NCBI GenBank assembly: GCA_050260675.1
Contig: JBLNCN010000005.1
Coordinates: 868,001-932,000 of the forward strand
From: JBBDIP01 sp050260675
GTDB taxonomy: Bacteria > Bacillota > Sulfobacillia > Fermentithermobacillales > Fermentithermobacillaceae
Direction of reading: 5' to 3'
Length of the DNA stretch: 64,000 nt
Part shown: in pieces, positions 44,235 through 51,903 of the stretch
How the letters are laid out: the number at the start of each line of letters is the position of its first letter
Position numbering within the stretch: position 1 is the stretch's first letter
The notes under the pieces: generated by a model
What the model was told of the DNA's origin: nothing
The model's database searches: none
What the model saw: the letters and a program-made list of their open reading frames with translations, nothing else
Made by a program: the position numbers and the translations under genes

Positions 44235-44980
44235 CACGGCCACCTCGCGGCGAAGACCAGGAGCAGAGCCGTTTCCGACAGCTCGCAGAGGGCTCCGTAG
44301 ACATCTCCCGTCAACCCGCCGAGTTGCCGGGTCACCTTCCGGGCCAGCAGGACTGAACCGAGAACCGCTGCGAGGAAACCCGCCGCGCCCCGAATCCCGG
44401 CAACCGCAACCGAGAGAGAGGCCACAATGATGCCGGATAGAGCCGTGAGCTGCCCGTTTGCCTTGCTGCTGAACAAGGCGCCCAGCCCTGCTCCTCGTGC
44501 ATACGGGAAAGCGGAGATGCCGACGGCCATGACGTACCTACCCAGAATGGGCGCTAGGAGAAGGCCCTGCCACCTGAGGTCCCCTGCAAGAGAGGCAATA
44601 GCGGCGGCCTTAAGCGCGATGACCAAGATCCCGGCAGATACGCCCATCGCTCCTACCCTGCTGTCCTTCATGATCTCAAGCGCCTTCTCACGCGGCTTGC
44701 CGCTGAGCAGGCCGTCAGCCGTGTCGAGCAACCCGTCGAGGTGCAGTCCCCCTGTGATCATGAAGATTGCAGCGAGATCAGCGACCGCCACCACTGCGGA
44801 GGGCAAGACGGCGGACGCGATCCAGTCAAACGCCGCGATGAAGCCGCCTATCAGGAGCCCAACGGCCGGAAACCAGGGCGGGGACTCAGTGAGAGAAGCT
44901 TCGTCCACCTGGATACTCTCGGGTATGGGCGCCCTGGTGAGAAAGGCGACCGCAGCTAGAAACCGTCGCCACGCCTTCAT
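44234..44980 (-). CDS. cobS: Adenosylcobinamide-GDP ribazoletransferase
   Basis: 248 residues; ATG 44980 overlaps the upstream stop (ATGA). An integral membrane enzyme with about six helices that joins AdoCbi-GDP and alpha-ribazole (or its phosphate) to make cobalamin. Marks: FLTRAPIP near the N-terminus, PWFPAVGLLIGGF, and the substrate motif GGLHLDGLLDTADGLLSG with DSRVGAMGV, which carry the metal-binding aspartates. Coupled to cblS upstream and cobC downstream. Confidence 0.95.
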   Translation of the reverse strand: MKAWRRFLAAVAFLTRAPIPESIQVDEASLTESPPWFPAVGLLIGGFIAAFDWIASAVLPSAVVAVADLAAIFMITGGLHLDGLLDTADGLLSGKPREKALEIMKDSRVGAMGVSAGILVIALKAAAIASLAGDLRWQGLLLAPILGRYVMAVGISAFPYARGAGLGALFSSKANGQLTALSGIIVASLSVAVAGIRGAAGFLAAVLGSVLLARKVTRQLGGLTGDVYGALCELSETALLLVFAARWP

Positions 44981-45753
44981 CGGAGACACCCCACGTGATA
45001 CAGCGGCCTACCGGAGAGTTTCGCAACGGCTCCGTGTCCCGCAATGGTCCCCGGCTCAATAGTCACTACCAAGCACGTAGCTGGCCCCGCCGACTTCCGC
45101 AGGTCGATGCCCGGCGGACTACAGAGTTCCAGGCTGAAGCCGCCTGACGCGGCCAGTTCCCTCGCTTCGTGGATCACCCCGCGCGAGCCTGCCGGGACAA
45201 CCTCGTGCACCTCGCGCATCTTGAGCAGCCTCCAAAGGAGGGGGAGATCGGCGATGTCAGGATCGCCAAGGAACACCTCGGGCCCGACCTTGGGGACCCC
45301 GACGCAGACGACGTGGTCTCCAGCCAGCGACCGGCCGAACCGCAGTTCAGCTTCATTAGCGAAACCTATGACCGTCACCCCGAGCCCGGTTTGTTCGGTC
45401 GGCACGTTTTTCTCGGAGCTCCCCGTAACCGCTACTGTCCGGTCCAGACCGGCTTCCGCCAGTTCGTCGGCGATCCCGCGCGCTACCTCCAGCCCCACGG
45501 GGTCCGGCTCCGAGCACAGCGTGCTCACCAGCGCGGCGGGCGTGGCCCCGCTGGCCGCGACCTCCATTAGCGCCACGCGGGCGGTGAAGCGGGCCACCGT
45601 GTATGCAGGGACCCTCACGGCGTCCCTTGGTTTCGGCCCGATTCCGCCGCAGGAGTCGCATCCGATTACGGCAGTCCTGCCTGGAGCGACCTGAAGGAGG
45701 AGCAGGTCACGGACTCTGCCCGGCAGCAACCGCTCTCTGACTGCGCTATCCAC
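44977..45753 (-). CDS. cblS: Alpha-ribazole kinase (AIR-synthase-related)
   Basis: 258 residues from GTG 45753, overlapping cblT by eight bases. The order of motifs is that of the AIR synthase/selenophosphate synthase superfamily: AVIGCDSCGGIGPKPRD (nucleotide and metal), VARFTARVALMEVAASGATP, GLDRTVAVTGSSEKNVPTEQ and GLGVTVIGFA. With CblT next to it and CobU/CobS around it this is best read as CblS, which phosphorylates salvaged alpha-ribazole and so bypasses CobT. Described for Listeria and Geobacillus; the assignment here rests on context plus superfamily. Confidence 0.82.
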   Translation of the reverse strand: MDSAVRERLLPGRVRDLLLLQVAPGRTAVIGCDSCGGIGPKPRDAVRVPAYTVARFTARVALMEVAASGATPAALVSTLCSEPDPVGLEVARGIADELAEAGLDRTVAVTGSSEKNVPTEQTGLGVTVIGFANEAELRFGRSLAGDHVVCVGVPKVGPEVFLGDPDIADLPLLWRLLKMREVHEVVPAGSRGVIHEARELAASGGFSLELCSPPGIDLRKSAGPATCLVVTIEPGTIAGHGAVAKLSGRPLYHVGCLR

Positions 45754-46309
45754 GGTAGAGCCTCCCAGGGATCCCCAAAGTCCGACTGACTGCTCTACCC
45801 ACCAAAGCAGCCAGTGTCACGTTCACGAAGGCCGCCACCGTCAACGGGACGAATAAGGTAACGACCAGAGGCATCCCCAACCAGGGGCTGAGCGCGAAGG
45901 GCGCCGTCAGGCCGTTAAGCAAGACCGCGACAGTCACGCCTGCGACATAGCCGAAACGGCGTGTCACCCAGGCGAAAGCCAGCGCGCACAGCGCCATCTC
46001 GAGGGCGATTACGGCGTGGAGCGCCGGGCCCAGAGGAAATCCGGAGACCAGAGCGCTGGCGAGGTGTCCGGCGAACGCGACCCACGAGCCGGAGGGACCG
46101 AGGACAAGGGAGCACGCGTAACCCGGCCAGGAATCAAGAGCTACTGTCCCGACGGGAGACGGTATCTTGATGAAAGCACCAGCGGCGGCAAGAGCCACCG
46201 ACAGGGCCATAACGGCGATGTCCTTCGCACGGTTCCTTGTACCATTGCGGTTCTCTGTACCAGTACGGTTCTTTGTACCATTGCGGTCCTTCATACCAGT
46301 TTGGCTCAT
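45746..46309 (-). CDS. cblT: ECF-type S component, alpha-ribazole transporter
   Basis: 187 residues from ATG 46309 with GGAGGAGG upstream, overlapping the cobU stop (ATGA); the open frame to 46564 is not the start. The N-terminus is an odd hydrophilic stretch of near repeats (NGTKNRTGTENRNGTRNR) made by short tandem DNA repeats at about 46238-46299. Five to six membrane helices follow, with IKIPSPVGTVALDSWPGYA and GPSGSWVAFAGHLAS, the usual S-component layout. Between cobU and the kinase gene it fits CblT, which imports alpha-ribazole using a shared ECF energy module. Confidence 0.82.
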   Translation of the reverse strand: MSQTGMKDRNGTKNRTGTENRNGTRNRAKDIAVMALSVALAAAGAFIKIPSPVGTVALDSWPGYACSLVLGPSGSWVAFAGHLASALVSGFPLGPALHAVIALEMALCALAFAWVTRRFGYVAGVTVAVLLNGLTAPFALSPWLGMPLVVTLFVPLTVAAFVNVTLAALVGRAVSRTLGIPGRLYRG

Positions 46310-46917
46310 CTGTGTGCCTCCTCCCCAAGGGTCGACGCTAAAGCCTTGATGTCCAGCGGGATCCCGGCCACCGTGAGAAACACACGGCTGGCCTTCGCCG
46401 CGAGGACCTGATTGGACCAGCCCATTGCGTCCCGAAACAGGCGGCCGAGGAGGCTCTCGGGTACCAGCCCCGCTCCCACCTCGTTTGACACAACAATGAC
46501 TCTCGCCCGGGTTCCGCAGGCAGTCTCGGCCAGAACCCGGACCTTGCTCACGATCTCTTCGCACCTCTCGGAGTAGGGCGTTTCATCGCTCTGCCTGAGG
46601 AGGATGTTGCTGACCCAAAGACCCAGACAGTCGACAACGATGGCGTCGCTCTCCGAGCCGTGTGCGGCTATGGCTTCCGGCACTGCAAGCGGCTCCTCGA
46701 CAGTGGTCCAATGTGGAGGCCTGTGGGCCTTGTGCGCCCTTATCCGCTCTCGCACCTCGTCATCCAGCGGCTCCATGGTGGCTATGTAGGTGACCTTTGA
46801 ACCTGCTCCCTCCGCCAGGCGCTCGGCGAGAGAGGTCTTGCCGCTCCTGACTCCCCCGGTGATGAGGATGAGGCCCCCGCCTGCGTCCCTTCCGGCAATC
46901 CTGTTCTGGTCGCTCAT
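46306..46917 (-). CDS. cobU: Adenosylcobinamide kinase / guanylyltransferase
   Basis: 203 residues. P-loop LITGGVRSGKTSLAERLA near residue 20, the guanylylation-site region RIRAHKAHRPPHW with candidate His, IVVDCLGLWVSNIL (Walker B-like) and VIVVSNEVGAGLVPESLLGR, all standard CobU. It phosphorylates AdoCbi and adds GMP to give AdoCbi-GDP for CobS. ATG overlaps the btuF stop and its own stop overlaps the cblT start, so all are coupled. Confidence 0.95.
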   Translation of the reverse strand: MSDQNRIAGRDAGGGLILITGGVRSGKTSLAERLAEGAGSKVTYIATMEPLDDEVRERIRAHKAHRPPHWTTVEEPLAVPEAIAAHGSESDAIVVDCLGLWVSNILLRQSDETPYSERCEEIVSKVRVLAETACGTRARVIVVSNEVGAGLVPESLLGRLFRDAMGWSNQVLAAKASRVFLTVAGIPLDIKALASTLGEEAHR

Positions 46918-47840
46918 GGCTTTTTCACCTCAAATAGGGCGGGATGAAGCGCAGCGGCTATCTCACGCAGTCCTTGAATCGCCCGCGGGGAAGGGCGGGA
47001 GATCAGGTTGTCTTCCAGGAGGTAGACCCGCCCCTCCCGTACCGCGGTCAAGTCCTTCCACGCATCCCTTTCGCGGAGCGCGCTAAGGTCCAACCCCCCG
47101 TGGACCCGGGGCAATAGGAGGACGTCCGGGTCCTCAACCACAACAGCCTCCATGCTCATCGTGGGATACAAGTCGCCGGCCGCTTGGGCGACGTTCACGC
47201 CGCCGGCCAGGTCAATCAGGTGATGGATGAGGGTCCCCGGCCCGACGGTGAGGATGGGGTCGTCCCACGCCACGTACATCACTTTGGGCTTCTCGGATTC
47301 AGGGATGGCGGCAACTTGCGACGTCACAGCCTCCGCGGCGCTGTTCATGTCGGCTATCAGCCGCTGCGCTTCCTTCTTGCGCCCCGTAAGCTCGCCGATT
47401 ACCCTCACGCAATCGGCGATCTCCTCTATCGTCGCGGCATCCAGCACGACCACGGGGATGCCCATCTCGATGAGAGGGGCTAAACCCTGGTCCTGGCCGC
47501 TGGTAGCCAGGATGAGGTCAGGGTTGAGGGACACTATCTTCTCGGCGGAGAAGTCGATGAACCCGCCGACGTCAGGTTTGTCCTTTGCCTCAGGAGGGTA
47601 GTCGCAGTACGAGGTCACACCACACAGCAGTTCATCTGCTCCCAGCGCAAACAGGATCTCGGTGTTGCTGGGCGCCAGGGAGACGATCCGTGATGGACGT
47701 TTGGGCAGCGTCACCTCCTTTCCGTCTCCATACTCAACTGAGATAGCGCGCGAGCACCCTGTAGCGACGAGAGAGAGAACAACTGCGGAGACCAAAGCGA
47801 GAGCCAGAGACACTGCGCGGACCGATGGGATCTTCCTCAC
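46914..47840 (-). CDS. btuF: Cobalamin/corrinoid ABC transporter substrate-binding protein
   Basis: 308 residues from GTG 47840 (GGGGGTG about nine bases upstream); the frame open to 47906 runs through a hairpin and is rejected. Signal and lipobox LVATGC near residue 31, then a type III helical-backbone binding fold: RIVSLAPSNTEILFALGADE, VGGFIDFSAEKIVSLNPDLI, VLDAATIEEIADCVRVIGEL. It delivers corrinoids to a BtuCD pump, whose genes are not in this window. First gene after the cobalamin riboswitch, which should shut it off at high cobalamin. Confidence 0.92.
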   Translation of the reverse strand: MRKIPSVRAVSLALALVSAVVLSLVATGCSRAISVEYGDGKEVTLPKRPSRIVSLAPSNTEILFALGADELLCGVTSYCDYPPEAKDKPDVGGFIDFSAEKIVSLNPDLILATSGQDQGLAPLIEMGIPVVVLDAATIEEIADCVRVIGELTGRKKEAQRLIADMNSAAEAVTSQVAAIPESEKPKVMYVAWDDPILTVGPGTLIHHLIDLAGGVNVAQAAGDLYPTMSMEAVVVEDPDVLLLPRVHGGLDLSALRERDAWKDLTAVREGRVYLLEDNLISRPSPRAIQGLREIAAALHPALFEVKKP

Positions 47841-47865
47841 GAGATCGCACCCCCAGGTAGACTTG

Positions 47866-47894
47866 AGCCCGGCCCTCGAAATGAAGGCCGGGCT
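47866..47894 (-). promoter_or_regulatory. Hairpin between cobalamin riboswitch and btuF
   Basis: AGCCCGGCC and GGCCGGGCT form a perfect 9-bp stem around an 11-base loop, 26 bases before the btuF start codon. There is no U run after it, so classic termination is unlikely. It is probably the expression platform of the riboswitch, acting by folding near the ribosome site, or a Rho- or pause-related element. Confidence 0.6.
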
Positions 47895-47959
47895 GGATGC
47901 GCACATGAGAAAGCATCACGCAGCCGCGCCTGCCTTTCTTCCGAAGGTCACGGGCACGG

Positions 47960-48116
47960 CGTGAAGGGCAGGTCTCCTGGCTATCCGGTTCTTCGCTCGC
48001 CGGCGCCTTCCCATCCTTGCGGACAGTGGCTCTCTGCCGGCGGGGCTCCCCGGTTACAGTGGCGGGACCGCTCAGGATTCGCACCTGATTCCCTATTCTC
48101 CCGGTTACGGGCACCC
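47960..48116 (-). promoter_or_regulatory. Cobalamin riboswitch
   Basis: Read leftward it has the conserved cobalamin aptamer lines in order: AATAGGGAA, GGTGCGAATCC, GCGGTCCCGCCACTGT, a variable arm with GCCACTGTCCGC and GGGAAGG, and the B12 box AGCCAGGAGACCTGCC (47967-47982). It stands 120 bases upstream of btuF and the cobamide salvage operon, so adenosylcobalamin or a related cobamide is expected to repress the whole operon. Confidence 0.95.
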
Positions 48117-48160
48117 ATCACGTCTCGTATTCGGTTGTCGGAGTCTATTGTAGATCAGAA

Positions 48161-48313
48161 CTACGTCCCCTGTCCCAAGAACCTCTCGGGGTCCTTCTCG
48201 AAGCGTTCCTTGCACTTGGGGTTGCAGAAGTAGTAAGTGGTGCCCTTGTACTCGGTCTTGGCGGGCGCGCTCTTCGGATCCACTTCCATCTTGCACACCG
48301 GGTCTATGGCCAT
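48161..48313 (-). CDS. YHS domain protein
   Basis: 50 residues from ATG 48313 with AGGAG eight bases upstream. The sequence carries the YHS pattern: DPVCKMEVDP, then YKGTTYYFCNPKCKERF and FEKDPERFL. The four-cysteine arrangement (Cys7, and Cys in FCNPKC) binds a metal ion, as in C-terminal YHS domains of copper ATPases and in heavy-metal chaperones. As a free small protein it probably handles Cu, Zn or another soft metal. It lies directly upstream of the riboswitch leader, with its stop 45 bases from it; the two may share no more than position. Confidence 0.88.
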   Translation of the reverse strand: MAIDPVCKMEVDPKSAPAKTEYKGTTYYFCNPKCKERFEKDPERFLGQGT

Positions 48314-48451
48314 GTAGACATCTCCTTAAGGGATCTAGGGTTGCCCCCTGTAGAACCTACGGTTGTCCAACAGGACTACGGGCAGCGTGGCCCGCTACGG
48401 ATATTGTGCCATGTGAAGGCGCGCCGATAACCGTCCGTTCGTGCAAAGCGG

Positions 48452-48529
48452 CGGCAAGTGATTGTGCACCTCGGGCGGCAGGTGGTCGCACCAATCCAAC
48501 GGCATGTGATAGCACCAATGAGCGGCAGG
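48452..48529. repeat. 24-bp tandem repeats resembling an IS21-family end
   Basis: Copies of CGGCAxGTGxTxGCACCAAT begin at 48452, 48476, 48500 and 48523, a regular step of 23-24 bases, and run up to the fxsA stop. Arrays of CGGCA-(8)-GCACC units are known to me from the ends of IS21-type elements, where they bind the transposase. No transposase gene is near, so this would be a leftover end. Both the match and the origin are from memory, not a search. Confidence 0.5.
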
Positions 48530-48922
48530 CTAGATGTTCAGCAGTATGTACTTGCTTATCCAGCGCTTAACTCCCTGCCGAACGAGATATCTGGTAGGTG
48601 GGAACATGAAGATGATGCCTGTAGCGTCGGTAAGGACGCCCGGGGAGATGAGGAGCAACGAGCCCACAACAACCAGTACGCCGTCAATGATGGAGTCCTT
48701 AGGGACGCGGGACGCCTTTATTTCTTCCTTCATTCTCCGGAAGACGCCGTAGCCTTCAACTCCGAGAAGGGCTCCTCCAAGGAGACCCGTTCCTATGACA
48801 AAGGCCACGGTCCACCAGGTGCCGATGCGTTTTCCCATCTCGACCAGGAGCGCGATCTCTACGACCGGCAGAAGAGTGAAGATGACGAAACCGATTACGC
48901 CCAGGCGCATCTTCCAGGACAC
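48530..48922 (-). CDS. fxsA: FxsA family membrane protein
   Basis: 130 residues from GTG 48922 (GGGAGG seven bases upstream). Four hydrophobic segments with the FxsA pattern: LLPVVEIALLVEMGKRIGTW, VIGTGLLGGALLGVEG, a charged helix RRMKEEIKASRVP, then DGVLVVVGSLLLISPGVLTD and PPTRYLVR. FxsA is an inner-membrane protein known for sparing phage T7 from F-factor exclusion when overproduced; its normal role is unknown. The 3' end touches the 24-bp repeat array. Confidence 0.92.
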   Translation of the reverse strand: MSWKMRLGVIGFVIFTLLPVVEIALLVEMGKRIGTWWTVAFVIGTGLLGGALLGVEGYGVFRRMKEEIKASRVPKDSIIDGVLVVVGSLLLISPGVLTDATGIIFMFPPTRYLVRQGVKRWISKYILLNI

Positions 48923-49059
48923 GGCCACACCTCCCACAAGAAAGCGCATTCGGCAAGGCTATTCCACGCACGGCGGATTGTTACCTGTTGGCATAGGTGT
49001 AGGTGATGCTATAGGCGATGCTGCAGCCGTTGCGCCAGGGAGTCGCTCCAAGCGCTGTT

Positions 49060-49212
49060 CTACGCGCTCGTTCCAGGCGCTGCGCCGCCGGGCTTATGGT
49101 TTCTCTCCCTCACCATCAGCTTTATGGCGCCGTAGAGCAGCGTCATGACGCCGAATATGGTTGCCATCGAGATGCCGGCTATCGTGAGAGTCTGGCGCAT
49201 AGCTTCGCTCAT
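49060..49212 (-). CDS. Sodium-pump decarboxylase gamma-like subunit (OadG family)
   Basis: 50 residues from ATG 49212, eleven bases after the beta subunit stop (GTG 49221 is also possible). One membrane helix (ITIFGVMTLLYGAIKLMV region, about 8-30) followed by a short basic, Pro/Gly-rich tail, the layout of OadG/MmdD gamma chains, which anchor the complex. It is shorter than typical gamma subunits (about 80-120) and lacks the usual acidic-histidine tail. Function inferred mainly from its place behind the beta subunit. Confidence 0.65.
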   Translation of the reverse strand: MSEAMRQTLTIAGISMATIFGVMTLLYGAIKLMVRERNHKPGGAAPGTSA

Positions 49213-49223
49213 CCCGCTCACCC

Positions 49224-50327
49224 CTACTTGACCAGCGCCAGAATCATGGCGCCGGCGATGATGGACGCGATCTGACCCGCGACGTTGGCGCTGACCGCCT
49301 GCATGAGGATGAAGTTGCCCGGTTCCTCCTGCTGGGCCAAGCGGTGGATGACCCTGGCGGACATCGGGAACGCCGAGATCCCGCACGCGCCTATCATCGG
49401 GTTAATCTTGCGCTTCAGAAAGAGGTTCAGGAGCTTCGCGAACAGGACGCCTCCCGCGGTATCGAACACGAACGCAATGAGCCCCATCGCTATGATGAGC
49501 AGCGTCGTAGGCGTGAGGAATTCCGAAGCCGTCATCGTGGACCCAATCGTGATTCCCAAGAGCAGCGTGACGATGTTGGCCAGTTCGTTCTGGGCTGTCT
49601 TTGCGAGGCGGTCGACCACTCCGGACTCCCGGAGGAGGTTGCCGAACATGAGCGTCCCTACCAGGGAAAGGCTGATAGGCGCGACCAATCCCGCTATCAC
49701 CGTGATTATGATCGGGAACAGGATCCGGACCTGCTTGGATATCTTCTTGGAAGCGGTGGGCTCCATCTTGATGCGACGCTCTTCTTTCGTCGTCAGGAAC
49801 TTCACCACCGGGGGCTGGATTATCGGCACAAGGGACATGTACGAGTAAGCAGCGACGGATATGGGCGCGAGCAGGTCAGGAGCAAACCGCGTAGCCACGT
49901 ATATCGCGGTCGGACCGTCTGCGGTCCCGATCGTGGCGATGGAAGCGGCATCTTTGATGACAAACCCCACAGCCACCGCCATGGCCATGGTGAAGAAGAT
50001 GCCGAACTGGGCTGCAGCCCCGAAGAACAGCATGGAGGGTTGCTCGAACAGGGGCCCGAAATCAACCATGGCGCCGATCCCAATGAAGATGAGGAGCGGG
50101 AACAGCTCGGTGACGATGCCCGTCTCATACAGTTTGGTAAGGAAACCGTGCTCACCGACCGCGGAAGACCCCGGGATATTAGACAGAATAGCTCCGAAGC
50201 CGATGGGAAGAAGCAGGACCGGCTCGTACTCCTTCTTGACAGCAAGATAGATTAGGACTCCACCGATCACCAGCATTACGGCCTGTTGCCACGTCATCGC
50301 CGTTATCCCGCTGAATAGAGCATCCAC
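49224..50327 (-). CDS. oadB: Sodium ion-translocating decarboxylase beta subunit
   Basis: 367 residues from GTG 50327 (GGGGGA eight bases upstream), with nine or so helices. The Na+-conducting core region is visible in ASIATIGTADGPTAIYVATR (the conserved Asp and Gly-Thr-Ala of the family) and LLLGITIGSTMTASEFL, plus GACGISAFPMSARVIHRL near the end. It pumps Na+ out as carboxybiotin is decarboxylated. The substrate (oxaloacetate, methylmalonyl-CoA, glutaconyl-CoA or malonate) is set by an alpha subunit that is not in this window. Confidence 0.93.
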   Translation of the reverse strand: MDALFSGITAMTWQQAVMLVIGGVLIYLAVKKEYEPVLLLPIGFGAILSNIPGSSAVGEHGFLTKLYETGIVTELFPLLIFIGIGAMVDFGPLFEQPSMLFFGAAAQFGIFFTMAMAVAVGFVIKDAASIATIGTADGPTAIYVATRFAPDLLAPISVAAYSYMSLVPIIQPPVVKFLTTKEERRIKMEPTASKKISKQVRILFPIIITVIAGLVAPISLSLVGTLMFGNLLRESGVVDRLAKTAQNELANIVTLLLGITIGSTMTASEFLTPTTLLIIAMGLIAFVFDTAGGVLFAKLLNLFLKRKINPMIGACGISAFPMSARVIHRLAQQEEPGNFILMQAVSANVAGQIASIIAGAMILALVK

Positions 50328-50406
50328 TTGAACGTCCCCCTAGCCTCTCCGGTGACTACTCAACTTCGCACCCAGTCAACATTATGTTTACAAGCCTGTC
50401 AATCTG

Positions 50407-51834
50407 TCAAACGGACCTTACTTCCATTACATTAGTCGTCCCTTTGACGCCCGCCGGAACCCCTCTTGTTATGACGCATAGGTCACCCGGCTTTACCATC
50501 TGCCTCTCCCGTAGGGCATCAAGGACGCCGCCTGAGAAGTCCGAGACGCCTGATCCCTGAGTCGGGATCACCAAAGTCTCCACTCCCCACACCAGGGTCA
50601 GCCACCCGGCAGTCTCGTCGTGGGGCGTCACTGCGTATATCGGCATTTCGGGGCGGAAACGTGCAACCATTCTTGCTGTGTAGCCGCTTTCGGTGGGAGT
50701 CACGATGGCGGAAGCGGAAAGGTCCTCCGCCGCGTCCATCACAGACCTGCTCACGGCCTCGGTTACGCTGGAGATCCTGCCGGCCGTCTGGAGGTGCGGT
50801 AGGAACACCCGCCGGTCCAGCGCTTCTTCGGCCCTCCGCGCAATTCGGGACATGAACTCCACCGACTGCACGGGGTACTGGCCCGAAGCGGTTTCGGCTG
50901 ACAGCATCACCGCGTCGGTACCGTCAAAGATTGCGTTAGCGACATCCGATGCCTCTGCCCTGGTGGGGCGCGGGTGCTCAACCATTGACTCGAGCATCTG
51001 CGTCGCTGTGATCACAGGCTTGCCGGCTCTCATGCAGCCGGCGATCATCCTCTTCTGAAGGATAGGAATCTCTTCAGGCGGGAACTCGACGCCGAGGTCC
51101 CCTCGCGCGACCATGAGTCCGTCGGCCGCCTCGATTATCTCGTCCAGATTATCTACGCCCCGCACGCACTCGATTTTCGCTATGACTCGGGCTTGAGAAC
51201 CGGCATCGGCCAGCACGCGGCGGATCTCGGCCACATCCTCACCGGACCGCACAAATGAAGCCGCCACGAAGTCCACCCCTACGCTGGCGCCGAACCGTAG
51301 ATCGGATATGTCCTGGGTGTTGACGATGGGCATATTGAGGTTGCAACCGGGCACCGATACTTTCTTGCGGTTGGAGATGACGCCGGGGCTCTGTACCCGG
51401 GTGACTACCGCGTCATCAGTCACGTCCACCACAGTAAGGGTAATATTGCCGTCGTCGACCAGGATCGCCTGTCCGGGAGCCACAATACTGGGTAGGTCAG
51501 GCATGTTCACATGGGCGATGCTTGAATCCCCGACCTGATCTGTTGTCGTGAGGATAAAGGTGCTGTCCTTCTTAAGGAACGCTCGGCCTTCCGCAAAGGT
51601 ACCGACCCGGATCTCTGGACCTCGTGTGTCCAGCATGATGCCCACCCGCTTGCCCGCCCTCGCCGCGGCAAGCCGGACAGTCTCGATCCTCTTGCCCTGC
51701 TCTTCGTGGGTCCCATGGGAAAAGTTAAACCTGGCCACATCCATACCGGCCAGGATCATCTGATGGAGCACATCCTCGCTCTCACACGAGGGACCAACAG
51801 TACAGACTATCTTCGTCCTGCGGCGTTGCGCCAT
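50407..51834 (-). CDS. pyk: Pyruvate kinase
   Basis: 475 residues from ATG 51834 (GGAGGG nine bases upstream). Converts PEP and ADP to pyruvate and ATP. Motifs: TKIVCTVGPSC, ARFNFSHGTHEEQ, MLDTRGPEIR, the active-site line VIAKIECVRGVDNLDEI, DGLMVARGDLGVEFP and ATQMLESM. The C-terminal allosteric domain is present, but the extra PEP-utiliser-like domain found in many Bacilli (total about 585) is absent. Follows pfkA with 69 bases between. Confidence 0.97.
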   Translation of the reverse strand: MAQRRRTKIVCTVGPSCESEDVLHQMILAGMDVARFNFSHGTHEEQGKRIETVRLAAARAGKRVGIMLDTRGPEIRVGTFAEGRAFLKKDSTFILTTTDQVGDSSIAHVNMPDLPSIVAPGQAILVDDGNITLTVVDVTDDAVVTRVQSPGVISNRKKVSVPGCNLNMPIVNTQDISDLRFGASVGVDFVAASFVRSGEDVAEIRRVLADAGSQARVIAKIECVRGVDNLDEIIEAADGLMVARGDLGVEFPPEEIPILQKRMIAGCMRAGKPVITATQMLESMVEHPRPTRAEASDVANAIFDGTDAVMLSAETASGQYPVQSVEFMSRIARRAEEALDRRVFLPHLQTAGRISSVTEAVSRSVMDAAEDLSASAIVTPTESGYTARMVARFRPEMPIYAVTPHDETAGWLTLVWGVETLVIPTQGSGVSDFSGGVLDALRERQMVKPGDLCVITRGVPAGVKGTTNVMEVRSV

Positions 51835-51903
51835 AGCCTTCCCTCCACTGCTTAACCTAACTACCCGCCTCCCTTCTCCAATTCGACGCTTATTCCTGTA
51901 TTC

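Noticed and set aside
46310..46564. 85-residue N-terminal extension of CblT
   Set aside because: It overlaps cobU in another frame, reads as random protein, and the real start at 46309 has GGAGGAGG and an ATGA overlap.
47734..48114. Leftward frame across the cobalamin riboswitch
   Set aside because: It runs through the conserved aptamer and hairpin; translation has no protein character.
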